From Bog-473 sp963738135 (GTDB lineage: Bacteria > Actinomycetota > Acidimicrobiia > Acidimicrobiales > RAAP-2), in NCBI GenBank assembly GCA_963738135.1, contig CAVTVK010000005.1, forward strand, positions 434,001 to 498,000: a stretch of DNA of 64,000 nucleotides, written 5' to 3'. Below, one piece after another: positions 25,125 through 32,593 of the stretch. The first letter of the stretch is position 1. Each line of letters opens with the position of its first letter. A program made the position numbers and the translations under genes. Below the pieces are notes generated by a model that was not told the DNA's origin, did no database searches, and saw only the letters and a program-made list of their open reading frames with translations.

Positions 25125-25940
25125 GTGAAGCCGCCGAAGCGCCATCGACAATCCGGGGTGGGATGCGTGGCAGGCGAACCTGAAATTGCGAATAGCTCGA
25201 CTCAGCTTTCCTTGCGAAGAGGGATTATTCGCGAGGCCGCGAGGGCCTCCGACAGCTACGGCTTACTTCTCGGTTTGGTTGCGATGGATTACTTCGTCTT
25301 GTCGATTGGTTGGACGAATGGTGCACCGGCGATCCTGGGCATCGCCCTCATCGGCATCACCGCCCTACTTGCCTTTCACACGTCGCATGTGCGGGGCCAC
25401 TTCTTAAGAGCCGTGCAGGTCGGCGCCATCCTTGCCTTCGCAGCGTCGATCGTGGCCATCGTCGTGGGAGGTGACGTTGCCAAGGGCGTGGTGTTTGTCA
25501 TCAGTGCGCTGCTGATCCTTACCAGCCCTGTCGTCGTCCTTTCGAGAATTGTGAGACATCCCCAAGTGACCGCAGAAACCCTCCTTGGAGCGATCTGTGT
25601 TTACATCCTCCTCGGGCTGGTGTTCTCCTATTCTGACTACGCAGTCCAACTCGTCGGGGGGAGCTCCTTCTTCGCCCAGTCGGGCACGCATGACGCGCCG
25701 GACTTTGTGTACTACAGCTACATCACGATGACGACGGTCGGGTACGGCGACCTCTCGCCTGCCGCCGGTCTCCCGCGGACCATGGCCGTGGTCGAAGCGC
25801 TGACCGGCCAGATCTTCCTGGTGATCTTGGTCGCTCGCCTGGTCTCGATGTACCAGCCCAAGACTAGGGGCGCTCGACTTCGGACTCTTGAAGAATCCAC
25901 TGTCGCAGACAGCACTGGGGACGATCCGCCGGCTCCATAA
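25125..25940 (+). CDS. Two-pore-helix potassium channel protein
   Basis: About 271 residues with several N-terminal helices and a C-terminal pore unit: YYSYITMTTVGYGDLSPAAG contains the K+ selectivity filter TVGYGD, followed by the last helix (MAVVEALTGQIFLVILVARL). The four or five helices before the pore resemble bacterial ion-channel family proteins lacking an RCK domain. GTG at 25125 is taken as the start, but GTG at 25158 or 25167 is just as possible. It is the last gene of the stress-type cluster. Confidence 0.85.
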   Translation: MKPPKRHRQSGVGCVAGEPEIANSSTQLSLRRGIIREAARASDSYGLLLGLVAMDYFVLSIGWTNGAPAILGIALIGITALLAFHTSHVRGHFLRAVQVGAILAFAASIVAIVVGGDVAKGVVFVISALLILTSPVVVLSRIVRHPQVTAETLLGAICVYILLGLVFSYSDYAVQLVGGSSFFAQSGTHDAPDFVYYSYITMTTVGYGDLSPAAGLPRTMAVVEALTGQIFLVILVARLVSMYQPKTRGARLRTLEESTVADSTGDDPPAP

Positions 25941-26084
25941 CATCAGATGACACCGACTCTACGAGTGTGTACTGACAAGGTTCCTTGGCGATGAGTCGGG
26001 CCGTCTGGGGGATCCCTCAAGCCGGTCGGTCGGGCTCCCTTTGGGGTCGCCCTCCCTCCCTGTGTCCGGCTTCCGGCCGCTCCG

Positions 26085-26257
26085 TGCCCCTCTGCCTTTC
26101 TTGGTGTCACCATCTCGGGGCGGGAGAGAGGGGCCCAGGGCCCGAAACGGCCCGGAAGCGCCGCGCACGGAGCCACGGAACGGGGACCCCAGGCCACGGA
26201 GCACCAAGCAGCCGGCGCCACCGGGAAACGGAGGGCGGCGCGGCGCGGGGCGGGGGC
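26085..26257 (+). repeat. GC-rich dispersed repeat, copy R1
   Basis: About 170 bases between the K+ channel and the copper monooxygenase. It is very GC-rich, with the blocks GAGAGAGGGGCCCAG, GAAACGGCCCGGAAGCGCCG, GCCACCGGGAAACG and GGCGCGGGGCGGGGG in order. The same blocks recur at 27590-27696 and, reversed, at 33685-33855. It contains the 15-mer CACCATCTCGGGGCG and ends at a perfect stem (GGCTCAC-GA-GTGAGCC, 26255-26270). Confidence 0.75.
26108..26122 (+). repeat. Second copy of the tRNA-end 15-mer CACCATCTCGGGGCG
   Basis: Identical over 15 bases to 12738-12752. If these are attachment sites, the segment between them is 13.4 kb and contains exactly the stress-type cluster. Confidence 0.5.
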
Positions 26258-26382
26258 TCACGAGTGAGCCAAGGACAGCCAAGGGAGACGGGCGCAACCG
26301 CAGCAGGAGTGGCTCAATCAGCGCTTCGCGTACAGCCATTTTCTCGAGCGGTCAGACGTCTGTCCTGTTAGGTTCACCCGGC

Positions 26383-27513
26383 ATGCGGTGTACACGGATG
26401 GTGATATTCCTCGCCGCAGCGATGCTGGCGGTGACCGGAGCGTTGATATCAGCCCCTCCCACAGCGGCTTCGGGTTCACAGCCATCGGTTACCGCCGTCT
26501 CGATGACAATGCCTCACGCGTACAAGCCGGTCGCCGCTCGGGGGACCACAGACGACTACCACTGCACGCTCGTCAACCCTCATGTGGTCCGAAACGAGTA
26601 CATCGTCTCAAGTATGTTCGTTGCGGGGAGCAACGAGGTTCACCATGCGGCACTGTTCCTGTTGCCACCGTCGGCTGCCGCCACGGCAGAGCGCGAAAAC
26701 AGAGGTGGGAGAGGCTGGACGTGTTTCGGACTACCGCTTTCGAGCTCTGACCCGGCCGGAGTCGGCGCGGTGCCACTTCTGACATTCTGGACCCCCGGCG
26801 CCGGAGTGGACGACTTCCCGAAGAGCACCGGAGTCCCGCTCCCAGCCGGAAGCCTGGTCGTGATGCAGGTCCACTACACGCTGCTGCTCGGAGACAAGCC
26901 GGTGAAGAACTCTCTGGTGCTCCGCACTGTGCCCGAGTCGGCGCCACTCCTGCCGCTCCACCTCAACCTGATGCTCGCACCACCTGACCTTCCGTGTCCC
27001 GCGGGTGTTGCGGGTCCGCTCTGCAGCCGCGCCGCCTCCTTGGCCGATTTGGGCAATCGCTTCGGCCAGACTGCAGTCGACGAAGTGAACGGTATTGAAG
27101 CGCTGTGCGGCAACAATCCGAGCGATCCACCCGAGAGCGACTCGACCTCATGCACCTCACAGATAGCGAAGAGCGGCTACATCGTCAGGGTGTACGCGCA
27201 CATGCATCTCCTTGGCCAGTCCTTCAAGATGGTGCTCAACCCTGGGACACCACAGACCAAGACAGTGCTCGACGTGCCCAACTTCGACTTCCACGACCAG
27301 AAGTCGTACAACCTCAGCAACCCCATTCCCGTCACCGCTGGCGAACGGGTGCAGGTCACGTGTACTTACGACCCGACGCTGGCGCAGGAGTTGCCTATCC
27401 TGCGCAAGGCGCCACCCCACTTCGTCACCTGGGGAGACGGATCCACGGACGAGATGTGCATCGGTCTCGCGTGGACCTCGGCCGTCCTCCCGAACCCGCA
27501 CGGCAACCTCTGA
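26383..27513 (+). CDS. Secreted copper type II ascorbate-dependent monooxygenase-like protein
   Basis: 376 residues: a signal peptide (MRCTRMVIFLAAAMLAVTGA, cleavage near AAS-GS), then a peptidylglycine monooxygenase-like double domain. Visible copper ligands are His87-His88 (NEVHHAALFLL), His164 (VMQVHYTLLLG) and the His273-x-His275 pair (VYAHMHLLGQSFKM). DYHC near residue 58 and WGDGSTDEMCIGL near the end also fit the family. Relatives hydroxylate C-H bonds outside the cell using copper and ascorbate; no substrate can be named. The start could also be ATG 26398. Confidence 0.85.
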   Translation: MRCTRMVIFLAAAMLAVTGALISAPPTAASGSQPSVTAVSMTMPHAYKPVAARGTTDDYHCTLVNPHVVRNEYIVSSMFVAGSNEVHHAALFLLPPSAAATAERENRGGRGWTCFGLPLSSSDPAGVGAVPLLTFWTPGAGVDDFPKSTGVPLPAGSLVVMQVHYTLLLGDKPVKNSLVLRTVPESAPLLPLHLNLMLAPPDLPCPAGVAGPLCSRAASLADLGNRFGQTAVDEVNGIEALCGNNPSDPPESDSTSCTSQIAKSGYIVRVYAHMHLLGQSFKMVLNPGTPQTKTVLDVPNFDFHDQKSYNLSNPIPVTAGERVQVTCTYDPTLAQELPILRKAPPHFVTWGDGSTDEMCIGLAWTSAVLPNPHGNL

Positions 27514-27515
27514 CT

Positions 27516-27533
27516 GAGCTCCGCAAGGGGCTC
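27516..27533 (+). terminator. Hairpin with GCAA loop after the copper monooxygenase
   Basis: GAGCTCC and GGGGCTC pair over 7 bp, with one G-T wobble, around a GCAA tetraloop, two bases after the stop. No T-run follows. Confidence 0.5.
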
Positions 27534-27589
27534 CGCAGCCATGGGTTCCGCAATCCCTTGGTGAACGATGACAGACCATATTTTCGGCT

Positions 27590-27696
27590 CCCGGAAGCGC
27601 CGCGCACCGCGGCGGCAAGCACGGGACCAAGCGCCCGGGGACGAGGCGGCCGGCGCCACCGGGAAAACGGGGGGGCACCGCGGCGCGGGGCGGGGG
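27590..27696 (+). repeat. GC-rich dispersed repeat, copy R2 (right half only)
   Basis: Shares CCCGGAAGCGCCGCGCAC, CGGCGCCACCGGGAAAACGG and GCGGCGCGGGGCGGGGG with R1 and R3, but lacks the left half containing the CACCATCTCGG core. It lies between the copper monooxygenase and phosphofructokinase genes. Confidence 0.7.
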
Positions 27697-27750
27697 ATTT
27701 AGAGCGGACGGTGGACAGACCCATCCGTGGAGCTGCCCCGACAGTGGGGG

Positions 27751-27999
27751 CCAAGTGACCAATCATCGGCATGTGCGCTGCGTCGAGTGCATTGCGGCAG
27801 ACCCCCGGCAGACTGCCGAGCTGCGGGGCCGGCGGGGCGCAGCGATCGCAGCCCGGAGGCGAGCACAGCTGAAGTGGGAGGAGGCCCAAGGGGATACAGA
27901 GGTGGCGGTACCTCGGCGTAGTCCCGGGCTGCGGTCCTGCCCGGCGTTCGGGGGCACATTTCAAGTCCTACCGCAACGGCGCAGGCATCCGTGAACGCC
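27751..27999 (+). pseudogene. Possible remnant of a short Cys-containing helix-turn-helix protein
   Basis: The frame starting TNHRHVRCVECIAADPRQ has a CxxC pair followed by ELRGRRGAAIAARRRAQLKW. This resembles a class of small actinobacterial proteins with an N-terminal CxxC and a C-terminal helix-turn-helix. After about residue 48 the similarity is lost or moves frame, so it looks truncated and decayed. The assignment rests on my recognition of the Arg/Ala-rich block only. Confidence 0.3.
27940..27957 (+). repeat. Copy of the short interspersed motif
   Basis: CCCGGCGTTCGGGGGCAC, about 135 bases before the phosphofructokinase start. Confidence 0.5.
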
Positions 28000-28092
28000 T
28001 TTGTCGCATGATCCACAAGCGTGACACGTGCTCAGACCACCCGTCGGTCTCCCGGAGGGCTCGGTCATCCCGCGTCGCTACACTCATCGTGA

Positions 28093-29119
28093 GTGCGGAT
28101 CGGTGTGCTGACTGGTGGCGGGGACTGCCCGGGGCTGAACGCCGTTATTCGGGCTGTTGTCCGGAAGGGCGTTCAGGTTCATCGAGACCAATTTCGTGGG
28201 ATTCCGCGATGGTTGGCGCGGAGCGCTCGATGAAGATTCCGCACCGCTGGATGTTTCCGATGTCCGAGGTATCCTGCCTCGTGGCGGGACCATCCTTGGC
28301 TCTAGTCGTACGAACCCATACAACTCCGCGGACGGTGAGCACCGTGTCCTCCAGACCGTAGAACGGTTGGGTCTCGACGCTCTCATCGCCATCGGCGGTG
28401 AAGACACCCTCGGCGTGGCGACAAGGCTCGCGGCCGCCGGCCTACCCATTATCGGGGTGCCCAAGACCATCGACAACGACCTGAATGGAACCGACTACAC
28501 GTTCGGATTCGACACGGCGGTCACAATCGCCACCGAGGCCATCGATCGCCTCCACACAACGGCCGAGAGCCACCATAGGGTGCTCATAGTCGAAGTTATG
28601 GGGCGTTACTCCGGCTGGATCGCGTTGCACTCCGGCATGGCCGGTGGGGCGAATGTGATCCTGATTCCCGAAAGGCCGTTTTCGATCGAGGAAGTGTGCG
28701 GTTTCATCGAGCGGCGATTCGCCAGCCAATATGCCCCTATTGTCGTGGTGGCGGAGGGTGCGTTGCCGATAGAGGGCACGATGCCCGCGCGCCCGCATGA
28801 GGTCGACGCGTTCGGACATGAGCGGCTTCTCGGCATCGGGACGTTTCTGGAGGAGGAGATCGCCCGGCGGACCGCCAAAGAGGCGCGCGCCACCGTCTTG
28901 GGTCATGTGCAGCGAGGCGGTACGCCCACGGCCTTCGATCGGGTCCTTGCCACCCGTTTCGGGCTTCACGCCGTTGACGCCTTGCACGACGGGCACTCGG
29001 GCCAGATGGTGGCCCTGCATGGGACCGCCATTGAACTGGTGCCGTTGGCCGAAGCCACGGCCGTTCTCAAGCTGGTATCACCGGAGCTGTTTGCGGAGGC
29101 CGAGGTGTTCTTCGGCTGA
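28093..29119 (+). pseudogene. pfkA: 6-phosphofructokinase with one frameshift near the N-terminus
   Basis: GTG 28093 gives VRIGVLTGGGDCPGLNAVIR and AVVRKGVQ. The frame then slips near 28170-28190 and continues as NFVGFRDGWRGALDEDSAPL to 29119. All main motifs are present: the nucleotide or PPi loop TGGGDCPG, AIGGEDTLGVA, VPKTIDNDLNGTDYTFGFDT (catalytic TIDND) and VEVMGRYSGWIALH. Joined length is about 342 residues, normal for the actinobacterial GGEDT type; whether it uses ATP or PPi is not decided by these motifs. With only a one-base difference, an assembly error is plausible. As written, the downstream frame could start at 28157 but would lack the phosphate-donor loop. Confidence 0.82.
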
Positions 29120-29211
29120 CTTTGACGACCATACCGAGGGCAATACGAGGCGCGTCCGTCGCGCCATTGTGGTCCGAGGACAACCGGCGAGGGTCGGTAG
29201 AACTGACTCCT

Positions 29212-29232
29212 TCCCGGCGTATATGGGGGCAC
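29212..29232 (+). repeat. Copy of the short interspersed motif (with two extra bases)
   Basis: TCCCGGCG, four or five variable bases, then GGGGGCAC, between the phosphofructokinase and sulfotransferase genes. It is followed by CCCCGTCTCGG. Confidence 0.5.
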
Positions 29233-29379
29233 CCCCGTCTCGGTGTGTACTGGGGCTCCCGGCGGCGTTGGTCTGGGTCCCACATTCTGAGACGGTCGGG
29301 CGGTGCCAGCGGTCCGCACTACTGGCGCGACGATCTCGGCGAGGCATGATGTCGTCGTGAATGGAGCAGTGACGACAAG

Positions 29380-30276
29380 ATGACGGCGGCTGAACGGCGG
29401 CGTGCGACGACGCCCGCGGAGTTGCAAGTGAAGATGAACCGGCTGGTGTCCGAGGCGGGCTTCACCGTCGGACTCAGGTTCGTCCCGCGCCCCTCCGACG
29501 TGATCATCGCGTCGTATGCCAAGTGCGGGACGACGTGGCTCCAACAGATGGTGCACAGTCTGCGGACGGGTGGCGATCTCGACTTCGACGACATCTCGCG
29601 TGTCGTGCCGTGGATCGAAACGGCTGCCGACCTCGGCCTCGATCTCGACGGGGCACAACGCGGCGAGCCGCGAGCCTTCAAGAGTCATCTCTCGTACGAC
29701 CAGGTTCCAGCCGGCGCTCGGTACATTGTCTCCGTGCGCGACCCGCGCGACGCGCTCGTCTCGGCGTATCGTTTCCTCGAGGGTTGGTTATTCGAGCCAG
29801 GTTCGATCGACATCGAGACGCTCGGCCAAGTGCACTTCATCGAGGGCCGCACGTACTACACGCACCTCGCTTCGTGGTGGCCGCATCGTCACGACGCGAA
29901 CGTGTTGCTGCTCGCGTACGAACACATGAAGGACGACCATGATGGAACCGTTCGTCGCGTCGCCGAGTTCATCGGCTTCGGGCATGACGATGAACGGATC
30001 GCGGTCGCGTGTCAGGAGTCGTCGCTCACGTCCATGAAGGCGCACCATGACAAGTATGACGACCTCATGATGCGTGAACGCAGCGAACTCGTCTGCGACC
30101 TTCCTCTCGGAAGCGACTCGAGCAAGGTGCGCTCCGGTGAGGTCGGCGCGCACCGAGCGGAGCTCTCGGACCGGCTCATCGCTGACCTCGACGCGACCTG
30201 GGGAGAGACGATCACCGCGGACCTCGGCATCCCGAGCTACGAGACACTGCTCGAAATGCTCGCGACCGGCCGCTGA
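29380..30276 (+). CDS. Sulfotransferase (PAPS-dependent)
   Basis: 298 residues with the PAPS-binding loop ASYAKCGTTWLQQMVHSLRT (5'-phosphosulfate loop, residues about 46-65) and the 3'-phosphate region YIVSVRDPRDALVSAYRFLE. The last part has the family's SSLTSMKAHHDKYDD block. The family transfers sulfate from PAPS to hydroxyl groups of small molecules, steroids or glycans; the acceptor is unknown. ATG 29380 gives a short hydrophilic N-terminus. It is in the same accessory stretch as a sulfatase, but with no direct link. Confidence 0.9.
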   Translation: MTAAERRRATTPAELQVKMNRLVSEAGFTVGLRFVPRPSDVIIASYAKCGTTWLQQMVHSLRTGGDLDFDDISRVVPWIETAADLGLDLDGAQRGEPRAFKSHLSYDQVPAGARYIVSVRDPRDALVSAYRFLEGWLFEPGSIDIETLGQVHFIEGRTYYTHLASWWPHRHDANVLLLAYEHMKDDHDGTVRRVAEFIGFGHDDERIAVACQESSLTSMKAHHDKYDDLMMRERSELVCDLPLGSDSSKVRSGEVGAHRAELSDRLIADLDATWGETITADLGIPSYETLLEMLATGR

Positions 30277-30389
30277 CGCTGCACCCAGCAACTATCAGGC
30301 AGAACTCGAACGGGCCGGGAGCTGTACGCCGTCTCCGGCTCATCAACCGGGCGGACGAGGCCATTGACCCGCCCATGACCATGCCCCGG

Positions 30390-30408
30390 TCCCGACGTAC
30401 GGGGGCAC
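30390..30408 (+). repeat. Copy of the short interspersed motif
   Basis: TCCCGACGTACGGGGGCAC, between the convergent sulfotransferase and acetyltransferase genes. Confidence 0.5.
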
Positions 30409-30432
30409 CTCGATCACTGATCGCTATCGGTC

Positions 30433-30984
30433 TCACCTGATCGGCGGTTGATGCCAATCGGATGCCTCCATCCGATAGAGGACGAATCTACGGCGGGGGT
30501 GCCCCATCTCGTACCACGGCGCATCAAAGTCGTCGCCTGGATCATTGGTCATGCCAAGCCGCCGCATTGCGACCTGTGAACGCTCGTTCAGTTGGGTGGT
30601 GTGGGCCACGACCTGGTCAAGCTGGAGTTCATTGAACGCGAAGTTCATAGCGGCGACGGCGCCCCAGGTGGCGTAGCCATGGCCCCACACGTCTCGGGCG
30701 AGAGTCCAACCGATGTCAATCGCCGGGCAGAATCGGGCGCCAAAGTCCGAGGTTCCAAGGCCCGTGAAGCCCAGCAGCCGACCATCTTCGAGCCGCTCGA
30801 CCGCCCACAGCCCAAAACCGTTCTCATCGAAGCTTGCCTCGATCTGGTCAATCAGAGCGTCGCTCTCCTGGTGGGACAGTGGAGCAAAGCGATAACGCAT
30901 GACCTCTGGATCGTTGCTGATGCGAGCGAAGTCCTCCCGGTCGCCATCCGTCCACCGGCGGAGCAGCAGTCGCTTGGTGCGCAT
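30433..30984 (-). CDS. GNAT family acetyltransferase (RimJ/RimL-like)
   Basis: About 183 residues starting MRTKRLLLRRWTDGDREDFA, the typical opening of ribosomal-protein-type GNAT enzymes. Further family blocks are IDIGWTLARDVWGHGYATWG and VVAHTTQLNERSQVAMRRLG. ATG 30984 is preferred over ATG 31011 because AAGGA lies seven bases before it. The acceptor could be a protein N-terminus or a small amine. It is a single-gene unit convergent with the sulfotransferase. Confidence 0.87.
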   Translation of the reverse strand: MRTKRLLLRRWTDGDREDFARISNDPEVMRYRFAPLSHQESDALIDQIEASFDENGFGLWAVERLEDGRLLGFTGLGTSDFGARFCPAIDIGWTLARDVWGHGYATWGAVAAMNFAFNELQLDQVVAHTTQLNERSQVAMRRLGMTNDPGDDFDAPWYEMGHPRRRFVLYRMEASDWHQPPIR

Positions 30985-31141
30985 TGTGGGTTCCTTCACC
31001 GCATTCCTCATTGTTCACGCTGTTGCGCGAACGTTCCACCGCTACCTCACCGCGCGATGATGGCGGTTGGGACCGCACCGGATATGCCTCGGGAACTGTT
31101 TTGGCCCAACTAGCCCCATGGTGTCGCACGGTGCCGCCCCG

Positions 31142-31160
31142 TCCCGGCGATTGGGGGCGA
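31142..31160 (+). repeat. Copy of the short interspersed motif
   Basis: TCCCGGCGATTGGGGGCGA, between the acetyltransferase start and the unknown gene at 31174. Confidence 0.45.
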
Positions 31161-31173
31161 CCCTGAGCTTGTT

Positions 31174-32241
31174 GTGACTTCGTTGTCAATGGAGCGCCTT
31201 GAGAGGACCTATCATGCGTGGTGGTGTTGTCGCACGCCACCAAGCATTGCGGGTTCGGAGCGTGACTGCGTGATTTCCAGTGTGCAATGGCAATGGATCC
31301 TGCTGGGCGCTGGCCCGGGCGACGGCGGACAAAGCCACAGGGTTGCGCGTCGGCGTGCGGCCGGCGGAAGCGATCTGGTCTACAACTCCGGCACTGACTC
31401 ACCGATGCAGGACAGCTGGGTTTCCTCACCGTCGGCGCCACCAACGATTACCCAGAGCGGCCAAGAGTACGTCCGTGCCTTCTGGTCCGTGACCGCACAC
31501 GACCCGATGTCGAGCCAGGGTTCGGCCCAGATTCAGCCGGGTACGGGCACAGCAAATGACTCGCATTTCGGCGGGTCGTGGACGGTGGCGGCAAAGCTGT
31601 ATTACATCGCCTGGGGAGGCGATTCACCCCCCGGGGGCGATGCCGGTGCCGTGCTGATCGACGCGTTCGATATCCAGGCGGGTGACTTCCTCCCTGACGA
31701 CTTTGTCGACGTAACCCCGGATCCCGGCCACACGCTTACTCCCGCAGCGAACGACGGCTACATCGATACGACGACTCAGATCCAGGAAGGGACGTCACTT
31801 ACAATCGCCGCTCGCGATGGAATTCCCGGCAAACAATTCGGCTACTGGTCGTCCATCGATTCACTGCTGCAGAGCGGCAATCCGGCGACCCCGGCCACGG
31901 TCGGTTCGCCTGATCGCCACGACATCGTGGCTCACCACAACGATGTTGTTGTGGCCTTCGCCTTCTACAACGAGGTCCAGAGCCAAAGGATCCCGCCGAA
32001 TGTTTGGCTCTACAACCCCTGGTGGTGGATTCAGACCCACGGCGGGCTGGTACCACCGGGGCCGACGGATCCCTTCCGAATTCAGCTCGAGGCCGTCTCA
32101 CGAATAATCGAGGCGACGAGTCTCCTGTCCGGAGAGGTGCGAGCGCGAGGCATTGAGCTTGCGTTGTACCAACTGTCGATCGCTGAGACGGCCATTCGGC
32201 AGGAACTCAAATCGTTGCGAGAAGGCTTGCAAGAAAAGTAG
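31174..32241 (+). CDS. Unrecognised protein, up to 355 residues
   Basis: The reliable coding part begins near residue 65 (GGSDLVYNSGTDSPMQDSWV) and runs to the end. It contains QSGQEYVRAFWSVTAHDPMS, FGGSWTVAAKLYYIAWGGDS, PPNVWLYNPWWWIQTHGGLV and a helical C-terminal tail (IRQELKSLREGLQEK). The middle looks beta-rich and rich in Trp, Tyr, Gly and Asp, as in extracellular or carbohydrate-contacting proteins, but no signal peptide is visible. The first 60 residues look non-coding, so the true start may lie nearer 31270, or the N-terminus may be damaged. I cannot name a family. Confidence 0.5.
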   Translation: MTSLSMERLERTYHAWWCCRTPPSIAGSERDCVISSVQWQWILLGAGPGDGGQSHRVARRRAAGGSDLVYNSGTDSPMQDSWVSSPSAPPTITQSGQEYVRAFWSVTAHDPMSSQGSAQIQPGTGTANDSHFGGSWTVAAKLYYIAWGGDSPPGGDAGAVLIDAFDIQAGDFLPDDFVDVTPDPGHTLTPAANDGYIDTTTQIQEGTSLTIAARDGIPGKQFGYWSSIDSLLQSGNPATPATVGSPDRHDIVAHHNDVVVAFAFYNEVQSQRIPPNVWLYNPWWWIQTHGGLVPPGPTDPFRIQLEAVSRIIEATSLLSGEVRARGIELALYQLSIAETAIRQELKSLREGLQEK

Positions 32242-32257
32242 TCAGCCGACTCTACTT
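32236..32257 (+). terminator. Inverted repeat overlapping a stop codon
   Basis: AAGTAG and CTACTT form a 6-bp stem around ten bases, beginning at the TAG of the upstream gene. A weak terminator candidate. Confidence 0.3.
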
Positions 32258-32593
32258 ACCTGAAGCCGAAGGGTTTCATACGCAGTTCGAGGCGGAACCA
32301 ACTTGAACCGAGGCCTGCGCGCTGCCGTAGTTATCTTCGATGCGGCCAACCCCGTAACGAGATAGCAGCGACCGCTTCGAGAATCCATCCGATGGGGTCG
32401 TGTGTTCCAGCACACCCACTCATCACCGTGATCGCAGGAACAAATGAGCATCCAAGTGGCCTGCGTCGTGCCATAGGGATGGCTTGCTCTTGGCGTCGGC
32501 TGTCCGGGGTGTCCCAGTCGTGCCGGATTATGACACCCTCCCGGCGGATGGGGGCACTCCACAGCAGTAATCTTGTGTTCATCTCTGGTGGAA
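32258..32593. other. Intergenic stretch with one copy of the short motif
   Basis: No convincing coding signal on either strand. It holds the short motif at 32539 and, just before it, GGTGTC and GACACC as inverted arms about 20 bases apart (32507-32537). This looks like part of a mobile-element end. Confidence 0.45.
32539..32557 (+). repeat. Copy of the short interspersed motif (best match)
   Basis: TCCCGGCGGATGGGGGCAC, preceded by TTATGACACCC. This copy looks most like a transposon terminus. Confidence 0.5.
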
